Below are positions 54,912 through 63,262 of a stretch of DNA of 64,000 nt, piece after piece. Origin of the DNA: Chloroflexi bacterium HGW-Chloroflexi-3. Its GTDB lineage: Bacteria > Chloroflexota > Anaerolineae > Anaerolineales > Anaerolineaceae. Below the pieces are notes generated by a model that saw nothing but the letters and a program-made list of their open reading frames with translations, was not told the origin of the DNA and did not search any database. Position numbers and translations under genes: made by a program. The number at the start of each line of letters is the position of its first letter. Positions within the stretch are counted from its first letter, which is position 1. The DNA is taken from the NCBI GenBank assembly GCA_002842045.1, contig PHBX01000007.1:1-64000 (forward strand), given 5' to 3'.

Positions 54912-55649
54912 TCACTCCTGCAGACTGAAAACAATTTCGGGATCGATACTTTGCTCATAAAGTGCCCTGCCAATGATCACGCCTGATAAACCAGCTGTTT
55001 TCACAGCGAACACGTCCTGGTTTGAATAAATACCACCAGAGGCAATCACATCCAATCCACTTTTTTGCGCCAACTCGACGGATGAATTCAGATTGACGCC
55101 GCCACCAACACCATCGCGGCTGATATCGGTATAAATAATAGTCTGTACACCCATCTGTTTTAAGGTAAGTGAAAAGGGTATAACACCTAAGGATGGTTCT
55201 ACAGTCCATCCGTGGGTGCGAACCATACCATCGCGGGCATCGATTCCAATGATGATTTTCTCGGAACCAAATTCCTTGATAGCGATTTCCACCATATCCA
55301 GCTTCTCAACTGCAATGGTTCCCAGAATGACTCTGTGGATACCCAGATCCAAGGTTTGCTTAATCATTTCCAGAGACCGCAATCCACCACCCAATTGTAT
55401 ATTGATTGGGTTATCTTTGGTTTGCTGAAGTATCCTTTTGATTGCTTTAATGTTTTTATCGTCTTCATCCTCAAAAGCTCCATCCAGGTTTACAATGTGA
55501 AGCCACTTTGCTCCTACATCCAACCATTTTTTTGCTATTTGTTCAGGTTCGGATGAATAAACCGTTTTTTGGGAAGGATCACCCTGCTTCAAACGGATAA
55601 CATTGCCATTCATTAAATCAATTGCTGGATAAATTGTAAATTTTCTCAT
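54912..55649 (-). CDS. hisA: ProFAR isomerase HisA
   Basis: 245 residues, (beta/alpha)8 barrel related to HisF. It isomerises ProFAR to PRFAR (step 4). Catalytic Asp residues: YPAIDLMNGNVIRLKQGD and IIYTDISRDGVGGGVNL. Phosphate-binding loops: IQLGGGLRSLEMIKQTLDLG and VIASGGIYSNQDVF. Its ATG overlaps the hisH stop by one base (TAATG), showing translational coupling. Confidence 0.96.
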   Translation of the reverse strand: MRKFTIYPAIDLMNGNVIRLKQGDPSQKTVYSSEPEQIAKKWLDVGAKWLHIVNLDGAFEDEDDKNIKAIKRILQQTKDNPINIQLGGGLRSLEMIKQTLDLGIHRVILGTIAVEKLDMVEIAIKEFGSEKIIIGIDARDGMVRTHGWTVEPSLGVIPFSLTLKQMGVQTIIYTDISRDGVGGGVNLNSSVELAQKSGLDVIASGGIYSNQDVFAVKTAGLSGVIIGRALYEQSIDPEIVFSLQE

Positions 55650-56287
55650 CAGGATTTCCTACCTAAATTTACGAAATTGCTCAATACTTGAATGCCAACT
55701 TTCTGACTTTTTTCCGGGTGGAATTGAACGCCATAAACATTCTCTCTTTGAACAATGCTACAAAAATCGATACCATAATCGGTGGTAGCAGCAATATCAC
55801 CAGGGTTCTCAGGAACACAGTAATAAGAGTGGTTGAAATAAACGTAATCCCCCGGACTGATATTCTGGAGCAAAAGTGCCTTAACCCGGAACCATAGTTG
55901 ATTCCAGCCGGTATGAGGAACCTTTAAATTGGGCATATTTTGGAATTCTTGTACAAAGCCTGGTAAATGTCCCAGTCCTTTATGATTTCCATTTTCTTCA
56001 CTGTAATCAAAAAAAGCTTGCATTCCCACACAAATACCTAATAAGGGGTTTCCTTTTTTGATAAAATCATGAATCGGATCGACTAAATTCCTTTGCTGTA
56101 AACCTTGCATAAAACCTGAGAATGCTCCCACACCTGGCAAGATAATTCGACCTGCCTTTAAAACATCCTCCGGTTTGTCGCTGATGACAATCTGGTCTGT
56201 GATGGTTCGGAGTGTTTGGAAAACTGAATGCAGATTGCCAGTTCCTGCATCTATCAACAATAATGGAATGGATTGCTGGCTCATCAT
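55649..56287 (-). CDS. hisH: Imidazole glycerol phosphate synthase glutamine amidotransferase subunit HisH
   Basis: 212 residues. Class I glutamine amidotransferase delivering ammonia to HisF. Seen are LLLIDAGTGNLHSVFQTLR, LPGVGAFSGFMQGLQQR, the nucleophile Cys in NPLLGICVGMQAFFDYSEEN and the His-Glu pair in YGVQFHPEKSQKVG. The ATG at 56287 overlaps the hisB stop (TAATG); a second ATG follows directly. The open frame continues 20 codons upstream into hisB in another frame and is not needed. Confidence 0.95.
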   Translation of the reverse strand: MMSQQSIPLLLIDAGTGNLHSVFQTLRTITDQIVISDKPEDVLKAGRIILPGVGAFSGFMQGLQQRNLVDPIHDFIKKGNPLLGICVGMQAFFDYSEENGNHKGLGHLPGFVQEFQNMPNLKVPHTGWNQLWFRVKALLLQNISPGDYVYFNHSYYCVPENPGDIAATTDYGIDFCSIVQRENVYGVQFHPEKSQKVGIQVLSNFVNLGRKS

Positions 56288-57375
56288 TAAAAAATCTTTT
56301 CTTTGGTTGACGGAATTTGATCCAAACGGCGCACATCCAGATGACAAGCCTGATCCAATGCCTTTGCCAGGGCTTTAAAAATTGCTTCACACATGTGGTG
56401 ATTATCTTTTCCAGCCTGCACATGCACATACAGATTACAGCGCGCAGCAATGGCAAATGACTCCAGGAAATGTTCAAATAAAGAGACCGGAATTTCAGCG
56501 ATGTTCTCACCATTCCATTTACTCTGGATCACAAAATAAGGTCGACCGGAGAAATCGATTGTTACGGTAGCCAGGCTTTCATCCATTGGAACTGAAGTTG
56601 AACCCATGCGGTTAATGCCTTTTTTGTCTCCCAATGCAAGGCGAAAAGCATCCCCCAGGATAATGCCACAATCTTCCATTGTATGGTGCTGATCAATCTC
56701 AAGATCACCGTTGGCGTTGAGTTCAATGTCAAATAGACCATGTCTGGCAATTTGAGTGAGCATATGATCCAGAAATGGAATTCTGGTATTTATATTGGAT
56801 TTTCCACTCCCGTCCAACTTCAGATTAACCCTGATTTGTGTCTCAGCTGTATCACGGGATAAAGCAGACTGCCTGATGTTCATCGTCTGCAGATAGGAAC
56901 GCCATGAGGTTTCGACCCCCATGGTTCTGGAAATTGCATGAATTTTTTCAGGTTCAAGGATTTGTTCAAGTATTTGTAAACCTACAAAAAAACCATTGAG
57001 AGGGTTGCTGTTGTTTGATTTCCATTGATTGGGTACATTAATCAAATTGACAATAGATATCCCTTCATGAAACCCGTAAAAATTTGAAACATTTGCTGAC
57101 CCTTGCACCCAGGTTAACCAATTAATGTCTGTCTTTACTTTCTCATATCCATCAGAACCGGGTAAAACGAGTGTGTTGAAACCGGATAAAGGTAAACCAA
57201 CATAACTGGGGTTGATCGAGACACCAGTTTCCGGACTTTTTTGTGGAAGGAAACTGCATATTTCAAACTGGATATCCAGATCAGAAAATAACTGTCTGGA
57301 AATGATAAATGTATGCATTAAGATAGCTACATCAATAACAGATGCTGAGGGTGAATAGATAATTCCGATTTTCAT
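56287..57375 (-). CDS. hisB: Imidazoleglycerol-phosphate dehydratase with an N-terminal degenerate DJ-1/PfpI-like domain
   Basis: 362 residues. Residues ~168-362 are a complete IGP dehydratase: RDTAETQIRVNLKLDGSG, IPFLDHMLTQIARHG, the metal ligands in DLEIDQHHTMEDCGI, DFSGRPYF, FEHFLESFAIAA and GKDNHHMCEAIFKALAKAL. Residues ~1-125 resemble a DJ-1/PfpI (class I amidotransferase-like) fold: MKIGIIYSPSASVIDVAI and FNTLVLPGSDGYEKV. The nucleophile elbow position (~98-105, NFYGFHEG) has no Cys, so it is probably non-catalytic. This is not the histidinol-phosphatase domain of the E. coli bifunctional HisB. Its ATG overlaps the hisC stop by four bases with GGAGGAA before it, so the fused form is what is translated. 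No internal start near residue 165 has a Shine-Dalgarno. Confidence 0.88.
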   Translation of the reverse strand: MKIGIIYSPSASVIDVAILMHTFIISRQLFSDLDIQFEICSFLPQKSPETGVSINPSYVGLPLSGFNTLVLPGSDGYEKVKTDINWLTWVQGSANVSNFYGFHEGISIVNLINVPNQWKSNNSNPLNGFFVGLQILEQILEPEKIHAISRTMGVETSWRSYLQTMNIRQSALSRDTAETQIRVNLKLDGSGKSNINTRIPFLDHMLTQIARHGLFDIELNANGDLEIDQHHTMEDCGIILGDAFRLALGDKKGINRMGSTSVPMDESLATVTIDFSGRPYFVIQSKWNGENIAEIPVSLFEHFLESFAIAARCNLYVHVQAGKDNHHMCEAIFKALAKALDQACHLDVRRLDQIPSTKEKIF

Positions 57376-58469
57376 TGAAGTTCCTCCAAAGCCTTCATAA
57401 GACGCATGTGATCATCAGGTTTCCCAACGCTGATGCGGATGTAATTTTCCAACAAAGGTGTTTCGTAATATCGCACCATAATTCCTTTTTCTAAAAGAAA
57501 ATTCTTAAGATATGAAGCAGAAAAATTATTTACCCGGCAAAGAATAAAGTTGGCTTCCGAAGGCACAGGCTCAATAAAGGGTATTGTCGAGAGCATTCGG
57601 AATAATTTTCTCTGATCCTGGCGGATTTTGCGCACATTATTTGTCAGGAAATCAAGTGACTTCAATGATTCAATAGCAGCCTGGTTGGCAGCCACATTCA
57701 CATTATAAGGTTGTTTGGCTGCCCACATTGAAGGCAACAACCATGAAGGGAAGGCACCATATCCCACCCTTAATCCAGCTAAACCTGCCCATTTGCTGAA
57801 CGTTCGTAAAACTACCAGATTTTCAAAAGAGGATACCCACTGAATGTGACTCTTTTTTCTCCAATCTGTTAGCGTGTCAGCAGTGAATTCAATATACGCT
57901 TCGTCCAGGACAACCAACACTGGTAATTCCAGGATTTGTCTCAGGTCTTCATCCAAAATCAGGCTGCCGTCCGGGTTGTTGGGGCTGGTGAGGAATAATA
58001 TCTTGGCAGAATTTTCTGTAATAGCTTCGCGAATTTTTTTGGTATTTATGGAGAAATCATTGTTTCTGGTCACTTCAAAAACAACACCGTTATTTAAACG
58101 GGTATCAAACGGATACATTCCAAAGGTGGGCGGGCAATTAATGACGACGTCGCCGGGCTCCAACATTACACGTAATATTAAATCGATTAATTCATCTGCC
58201 CCTGCGCCAGCCAGTAATAAATTTTGATCCACTCCTGTGAACTCAGATAGTTTTGCTCTTAATGCCCGGCTTTCCGGATCAGGATAAATATTAATATTAT
58301 TCAGATTTGCCAAAGATTGTTTTACAGCTTGTGCGGGGCCATAGGGGTTTTCGTTGGCATCCAGCTTGACAATATCTTCAATCTTGCGCCCCAGTCTTTT
58401 CGAAAGCACTTCAAATGGTTCGATGGGGCTATATTTTTGGAAATTGCGAAAACGTTCGGCGGGCTTCAT
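57372..58469 (-). CDS. hisC: Histidinol-phosphate aminotransferase
   Basis: 365 residues, fold type I PLP aminotransferase, step 7 of histidine synthesis. Seen are VKLDANENPYGPAQAVKQSL, AGAGADELIDLILRVMLEPG, LTSPNNPDGSLI, VVLDEAYIEF, the PLP Lys in RTFSKWAGLAGLRVGYG and the substrate Arg in YIRISVGKPDDH. The start overlaps the hisD stop by four bases and the stop overlaps hisB, so the block is translationally coupled. Broader aromatic or glutamate-type activity cannot be excluded. Confidence 0.95.
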   Translation of the reverse strand: MKPAERFRNFQKYSPIEPFEVLSKRLGRKIEDIVKLDANENPYGPAQAVKQSLANLNNINIYPDPESRALRAKLSEFTGVDQNLLLAGAGADELIDLILRVMLEPGDVVINCPPTFGMYPFDTRLNNGVVFEVTRNNDFSINTKKIREAITENSAKILFLTSPNNPDGSLILDEDLRQILELPVLVVLDEAYIEFTADTLTDWRKKSHIQWVSSFENLVVLRTFSKWAGLAGLRVGYGAFPSWLLPSMWAAKQPYNVNVAANQAAIESLKSLDFLTNNVRKIRQDQRKLFRMLSTIPFIEPVPSEANFILCRVNNFSASYLKNFLLEKGIMVRYYETPLLENYIRISVGKPDDHMRLMKALEELQ

Positions 58470-59788
58470 AAGCGTATCTCCGCTGCTGATGCATGTGCAT
58501 CCAAGCCTTCAGCCTGGGCGATGATGGCTGCAGCAGGGGCTATCTGGGAAACCGTTTGATCATCCAAACCAATCAGGCTGATGATCTTAATAAAATCCCA
58601 GACGTTGATCGGGGATGCGAATCGGGCGGAACCACTGGTGGGCATCACATGACTTGGCCCAGCAACATAATCCCCAAGCACTTCAAAAGAGTTTTCCCCG
58701 ATAAAGATCCCACCAGCACAGGTTATTTTTTCCACCCAGCGCCAGGGATCTTCAATGGCGAGACAAAGATGTTCCGCCCCATATTCATTCGCCAGAGTGA
58801 TTGCTTCGTCTATATTTTTCGTTATGACAGCTCCTCCTCTGTTGAGAAATGCGGAACTGATCATTTCTGTTCGAGTTAATTTTTTGGCTTGCAGGTTGAT
58901 TTCTTGGCCTACTTGTTCCGCCAATGTCAGAGAAGGAGTCAATAGAATTGCAGATGCTAACAGGTCATGCTCTGCCTGAGCCAAAAGATCGGCTGCAACC
59001 CAGGCAGGTTTGGCATTTTCATCCGCAATGACCATGGTTTCTGTAGGCCCAGCCAGATTATCAATCCCCACGAAACCATACACCTGTTTTTTTGCCAGCG
59101 TTACAAATAAATTGCCTGGTCCGAAAATTTTATCGACGGGTTTGATGGTTTCTGTGCCGTATGCCAGGGCAGCAATAGCCTGAGCACCTCCAATGGAGTA
59201 AATTTCTGTTAAACCCAACATATTTGCTGTAGCTAATATTAAAGGAGAGATTTTGCCGGTACTACGTTCTGGTGGCGCCACCAGGACAATCTCTTTGACG
59301 CCAGCTACCTGAGCAGGCACAGCTGACATGATCACACTGGAGGGTAATGGAGCAGTACCGGCTGGAATATATAATCCAACTCTTTGAATCGGGCGGATCA
59401 ATTGTCCAACCGTTCCACCCAGGTCATTGCTGATCCAGGATGAGATTGGTTGGCGCTGGTGAAATGAACGTACCCGATCAATGCTTTGCTGTAATGCTGC
59501 TTTTATTTCTGGAGAAATAGAATTGATGGATGTTTGAATTTCTTCTGCGCTGATTCGGAAATTGGTCATAGACGTTCCATCCAGTGTGAGCGTCCATTGC
59601 TTGAGTGCCTGGTCTCCCTGGGTGCGCACCTCTTTGATAATTCTGGCTACAGCCTGATCCGGTGTAAGATTTTCACCGAAAAATTTCAGCATGTTTTGCT
59701 GCATGGATTCCGGTATGTCATAATCATCAATGGGTTTTCGTCGCAAGATGGTCTTTTTGGCTTCTTCGGGTTGATAAATTCGTAACAT
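58466..59788 (-). CDS. hisD: Histidinol dehydrogenase
   Basis: 440 residues, zinc enzyme catalysing the last two oxidation steps to histidine. Seen are LRYQ-type start MLRIYQPEEAK, VGLYIPAGTAPLPSSVIMSA, VAPPERSTGKISPLILATAN, GPGNLFVTLAKKQVYGFVGI, LAGPTETMVIADENAKPAWV, AAADLLAQAEHD-type DLLAQAEHDLLASAILLT, and GNSFEVLGDY-type GENSFEVLGDYVAGPSHVMP. GCGAGGAACT before the ATG at 59788 decides the start over an in-frame upstream Met. It is ten bases after hisG. Confidence 0.95.
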   Translation of the reverse strand: MLRIYQPEEAKKTILRRKPIDDYDIPESMQQNMLKFFGENLTPDQAVARIIKEVRTQGDQALKQWTLTLDGTSMTNFRISAEEIQTSINSISPEIKAALQQSIDRVRSFHQRQPISSWISNDLGGTVGQLIRPIQRVGLYIPAGTAPLPSSVIMSAVPAQVAGVKEIVLVAPPERSTGKISPLILATANMLGLTEIYSIGGAQAIAALAYGTETIKPVDKIFGPGNLFVTLAKKQVYGFVGIDNLAGPTETMVIADENAKPAWVAADLLAQAEHDLLASAILLTPSLTLAEQVGQEINLQAKKLTRTEMISSAFLNRGGAVITKNIDEAITLANEYGAEHLCLAIEDPWRWVEKITCAGGIFIGENSFEVLGDYVAGPSHVMPTSGSARFASPINVWDFIKIISLIGLDDQTVSQIAPAAAIIAQAEGLDAHASAAEIRL

Positions 59789-59798
59789 AGTTCCTCGC

Positions 59799-60815
59799 TT
59801 AATCGGTGATTTGTAATTTTTCCAACAGTTTACGATATCGGGGTGGCTCTTCATCAAACACATAACTGACCGGGATTACAATCACTCCACTGCCACCAAT
59901 GGCTCTCAATTCGCTGATTGCTTTATATATTTCCGTCTTTGAGACGATAATATTGACAGCAAACCAGTTTTGATCGGCATTTTTAACAATCACCTGTGAG
60001 ATTGTTGGTCCCTGTAGCCCTTGAATGGTTGTGCTGTCGAATATTCGTTGTGCAATGGCTTGTGGGTTTTCACCACGCATATTGGCAAAGACAGCCAATT
60101 TATCCTTTCCGATCAGGTGTGCTTCAAAAAATTCGATTAGAATTCGTGCGGTTTTTAATACTTCAGGATCTGATAATAATGTTTGTTTATTTCCAATTAA
60201 CATAGCCTGTGAATCCAGGATTCTGCCATTCTGGATCATACACAGGCGATTATCACTCAAGGTTAATCCTGAGGAGACTACATCACAAATCATATCCGCA
60301 TATCCAATGGCTGGGGCGATTTCGACTGTACCCTCCGAGGAAACTAATTGAAGATCCAGATTGGCAGGTTCAAAGAATTGTGTTACCAGATTTTTATATT
60401 TGGTGGCAATTCGTAAAGGTCGATTTAACTTGTTTGCATACTCAACCAGACCAGCCAGCGAGGTGACATCTCTCCACCCTTCAGGAATTGCCAGATTGAG
60501 GGAACAATGACCAAAGCCCAGAGCATCATGAATGATGATAAAATCCTGATCCTCACCCAACGATTCAGCCACCACATCATATCCTGTGATACCGAAATCA
60601 ATGCTGCCGTCCTGGACACTGGCGACGATATCGGTAGCACGTTGGAAAATAACCGTCACCCCGGGTAATGCAGGTATTGTGGCTTCATATTGTCGGGGGT
60701 TAGGCTTATAGATTTTTAGTCCGGACTCTTCCAGAAAGTCCAGGCAGTCTTCAGCCAGTCTACCTTTGGAGGGTAATGATATTCGTATGTTTCTTTTTTC
60801 GGGTTCTGCACTCAT
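59799..60815 (-). CDS. hisG: ATP phosphoribosyltransferase, long form
   Basis: 338 residues, the first and feedback-regulated enzyme of histidine synthesis, joining ATP and PRPP. Seen are ISLPSKGRLAEDCLDFLEES, IDFGITGYDVVAE, FGHCSLNLAIPEGW, RIATKYKNLVTQFF, GTVEIAPAIGYADMICDVVS, and the C-terminal ACT-like regulatory domain (PTISQVIVKNADQNWFAVNI, SELRAIGGSGVIVIPVSYVF). The long form is normally a hexamer inhibited by histidine at this domain, so no HisZ is needed. AGGA lies nine bases before the ATG. It is preceded by an attenuator-type terminator and a His-codon leader peptide. Confidence 0.95.
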   Translation of the reverse strand: MSAEPEKRNIRISLPSKGRLAEDCLDFLEESGLKIYKPNPRQYEATIPALPGVTVIFQRATDIVASVQDGSIDFGITGYDVVAESLGEDQDFIIIHDALGFGHCSLNLAIPEGWRDVTSLAGLVEYANKLNRPLRIATKYKNLVTQFFEPANLDLQLVSSEGTVEIAPAIGYADMICDVVSSGLTLSDNRLCMIQNGRILDSQAMLIGNKQTLLSDPEVLKTARILIEFFEAHLIGKDKLAVFANMRGENPQAIAQRIFDSTTIQGLQGPTISQVIVKNADQNWFAVNIIVSKTEIYKAISELRAIGGSGVIVIPVSYVFDEEPPRYRKLLEKLQITD

Positions 60816-60841
60816 ATTAAAATCCTATCTATGATTAAATA

Positions 60842-60867
60842 AAAAGCCCCCGTGACTGGGGGCTTTT
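60842..60867 (-). terminator. Attenuator terminator of the his operon
   Basis: AAAAGCCCCC and GGGGGCTTTT form a perfect ten-base stem with a six-base loop; on the minus strand it is followed by TTATTT, extending the T-tract. It lies between the His leader peptide (stop at 60911) and hisG (start at 60815) in the transcription direction, so it can only serve to terminate his transcription early. A pairing partner for an antiterminator is not obvious. Confidence 0.85.
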
Positions 60868-60910
60868 GTGTTTTCGTTTGTTTACTCTATTAACATCAAA
60901 TTAAACCGAC

Positions 60911-60970
60911 TCAGTCAGGTTGGGTAAAAATTCTATGATGATGATGAAGAGAAAATCTATTTTTTAGCAT
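60911..60970 (-). CDS. hisL: his operon leader peptide with four consecutive His codons
   Basis: A 19-residue frame, MLKNRFSLHHHHRIFTQPD, then TGA. The four CAT codons are at 60935-60946. The gene is followed by an intrinsic terminator and then hisG, the arrangement of translation-controlled attenuation: ribosome stalling at His codons when charged tRNA-His is scarce would change RNA folding before the terminator. The ATG at 60970 is at the predicted transcription start, so the mRNA would be leaderless. An in-frame ATG at 60988 lies upstream of that point and overlaps the promoter. Confidence 0.82.
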   Translation of the reverse strand: MLKNRFSLHHHHRIFTQPD

Positions 60971-60977
60971 GAAGAGA

Positions 60978-61006
60978 AGTTTATTCATGATACCCACATT
61001 TGTCAA
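60978..61006 (-). promoter_or_regulatory. his operon promoter
   Basis: On the minus strand a consensus -35 TTGACA (61001-61006), a 17-base spacer and -10 TAAACT (60978-60983). Transcription should begin about six or seven bases downstream, at 60970-60972, coinciding with the leader-peptide ATG. Confidence 0.7.
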
Positions 61007-61181
61007 TAGTTTTGCATCTCTTTGTATCAATTTTCCTGGTTGCATTACGATCCATGTAAAGATTTAATCCGATGGATCAAAAAAAATGGAAAAATTAGTA
61101 AAATGGCCAGGAAAAGTTTGGTCTCGGGTATTGTGATTGAGATCAGATAATAAATTAAAATCACCTGAAGAAAGGTGAACT

Positions 61182-62665
61182 ATGAAAATAAAAAAAGGTT
61201 TGAATTTTTTTGGGTCGTTATCAACTGCATTTTGGGTTTTGCATTAGGATAGTTGGTCGCATTTGGATTTTTGAACCTCGATAATCAATTTACTATTGTT
61301 TCAATTGGAATTATCAGTGCAATTTGTCATGGCTATCTTTGGATCAGAATTTTAAAAGCTGAAAAACAACAATTAAATTTAGAGGGAATTTTCTTAGGAA
61401 TTCAACTCACAATCGTTACGATGATTGCCGGACTTTATTTTTCTCAACGATTGACTTTTCAAAATAACCCAATAATTGGAAACAATTATGAAAAATCCTT
61501 TACAAAACTCTGGCAGGCGATGGATAAAGCTTATCCATATTTTGAACTCAAAGGAGTAGATTGGGATCAAACATACGAAATGTATCATCCATTGGTGCAG
61601 GATGCAGCCAATGATCAGGAATACTATCTGGTTATTGCTCATATGTTAGGTGAGTTAGAAGATGCACACACGGATGTCATTACACCCAACCTGGATAAAA
61701 GGCTATTTGCTTCGGTGATAAATCTTGGGGATTTAGCGATTGTCGACCAAATTGGTTATTCTGCTGAGATGGCGGGTCTACGCCCGGGTATGCTCTTATT
61801 AAGAGTCGGAGGGAAATCCATTGAAGAACTTGTTCCTGAAATTGATATATCCTTAAATGAAGCAGCCACCCCATGGGTGAAGAAAATCAGAGCTTATAAC
61901 CAGTTATTGGCTGTCCCGGAGGATATGGATGAAGTGCTTAACATTACTGTGATGGATAAAATTGGAACAGAATTGGTATTAGTAATTCAACAATTGAATG
62001 CACCATCAGATTGGGTTTCTGAGTTTAATGTTCAAAAAACAAATTCTGTTTCCTGGAAAAAGATGAATGATGAAATTGGATACATTCGTGTTGAACGGTT
62101 ATGGAACAATAAAGATGATATCGTGAATGAATTTGACCAGGCTTTGAATGAGCTTATGGATATGCAAGGAATCATCCTGGATTTAAGACAAAATGGTGGC
62201 GGCGATTCCAGGATCGCTGATAAGATTGCCGGTAGATTTCTGGATAAAAACTTTTCTTATGGGCATGATGAATTTCGAAAGCGCCTTTATAAATTTGCCT
62301 GGAGAAAATCGATAAATTATGTAGTCAAACCAAGAGGGGATATTTATCAAGGAAAATTGGCTGTTCTAACTGATTATCCTGTGATGAGTAGCGCTGAATG
62401 GATGGTTGGAGCGCTAATAGAGAGTGGTCGGGCAATTTCAAACGGTCGGGTTACAGGTGGATCAACGGGAAATCCTATCCAATTCTCCTTACCAGGTGGA
62501 AAAGTGAGGTATTTCACTGCTGCATTCTACCGACCAGATGGCAATTTAGTCGAAGGGCAGGGATATTCTCCTGATATTGCTGTCAAATGGACGATTGAGA
62601 ATTATATTTCGGGGATTGATCCGGATATTCAGGCAGCTTTAGAATGGATGGAAGCCCAGGATTAA
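61182..62665 (+). pseudogene. S41 family (C-terminal processing-like) protease with damaged 5' end
   Basis: The frame from TTG 61253 to 62665 (470 residues) has membrane segments, then a peptidase S41 region: AYPYFELKGVDWDQTYEMYH, LGELEDAHTDVITPN, a PDZ-like AGLRPGMLLLRVGGKSIEEL, YIRVERLWN, GIILDLRQNGGGDSRIADKI and LTDYPVMSSAEWMVGALIES with the expected catalytic Ser region. The natural start appears to be the ATG at 61182 (GAAAGGTGAAC upstream), which would begin a first membrane helix FFWVVINCILGFALG. Two lesions separate it from the rest: seven A (61190-61196) where eight keep frame, and an in-frame TAG (61250-61252) where TGG (Trp) fits. Either a decaying gene or rescued by a weak internal TTG start. 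Confidence 0.7.
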
Positions 62666-62697
62666 TCCAGATCAACCCCGTGGTCATTCATTTGATT

Positions 62698-63195
62698 CTA
62701 TTTTTTCAGAAAGCCCTTGACCAATAAGAACAAACCCAGCGCAATGATGACGATTGGCCAAAGAATGAATGAATCGACTCCAAAGAATTTTGCGCCTCCA
62801 AAGATAAAGAATAAGATCAGGCTGATCGAAATCAATATAAGGCTGGCGGAAAGTCCATCCGGATTTTCCTTCGGAGAAATGAGGGTTGCCAGAGCAATGC
62901 CAACACCAACAAAACCAGGAATTAACGACCAGGCAAATGCCCAGGTTTCCCAGTTTCCTGTCAGATTTTGATAAAACAGAATAGCACCGATCCCACCTAC
63001 AATACAGCCAGGGACAGCTAATCCACCGGTTTGTGTGAATACAGCTAATAAAATGAATACGACACCTACTCCCATGACTATCCATGGCCAATCAATAATT
63101 GATTTCAAACCTGGAACCAATTGATTTGCCAATAACAATGCTCCGAAGAGGATCAGGATGATTCCCCATGCAAAACTTGATTTCTTTTTTTCCAT
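62698..63195 (-). CDS. LiaI/LiaF-like small membrane protein
   Basis: 165 residues with about five or six hydrophobic helices: FAWGIILILFGALLLANQLVP, IIDWPWIVMGVGVVFILLAV, a Gly-rich GGLAVPGCIVGGIGAILFYQ, WSLIPGFVGVGIALATL, and a final FILWPIVIIALGLFLLVKGF. The repeated W-P-hydrophobic pattern is that of the LiaI/LiaF transmembrane-region families associated with envelope-stress sensing. The AGGAG six bases before the ATG at 63195 sets the start. It follows a Sensor-domain-like membrane gene on the same strand by 64 bases. Confidence 0.75.
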   Translation of the reverse strand: MEKKKSSFAWGIILILFGALLLANQLVPGLKSIIDWPWIVMGVGVVFILLAVFTQTGGLAVPGCIVGGIGAILFYQNLTGNWETWAFAWSLIPGFVGVGIALATLISPKENPDGLSASLILISISLILFFIFGGAKFFGVDSFILWPIVIIALGLFLLVKGFLKK

Positions 63196-63262
63196 CACTT
63201 ACTCCTTTAGATTTGATAATTAATTAAATACAATTTTTTTTAATGAATCGGTTAAATAAACT

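Noticed and set aside
56287..57375. HisB N-terminal domain as the histidinol-phosphatase half of an E. coli-type bifunctional HisB
   Set aside because: No HAD motifs (DxDGT etc.) are present; the sequence is closer to the DJ-1/PfpI fold.
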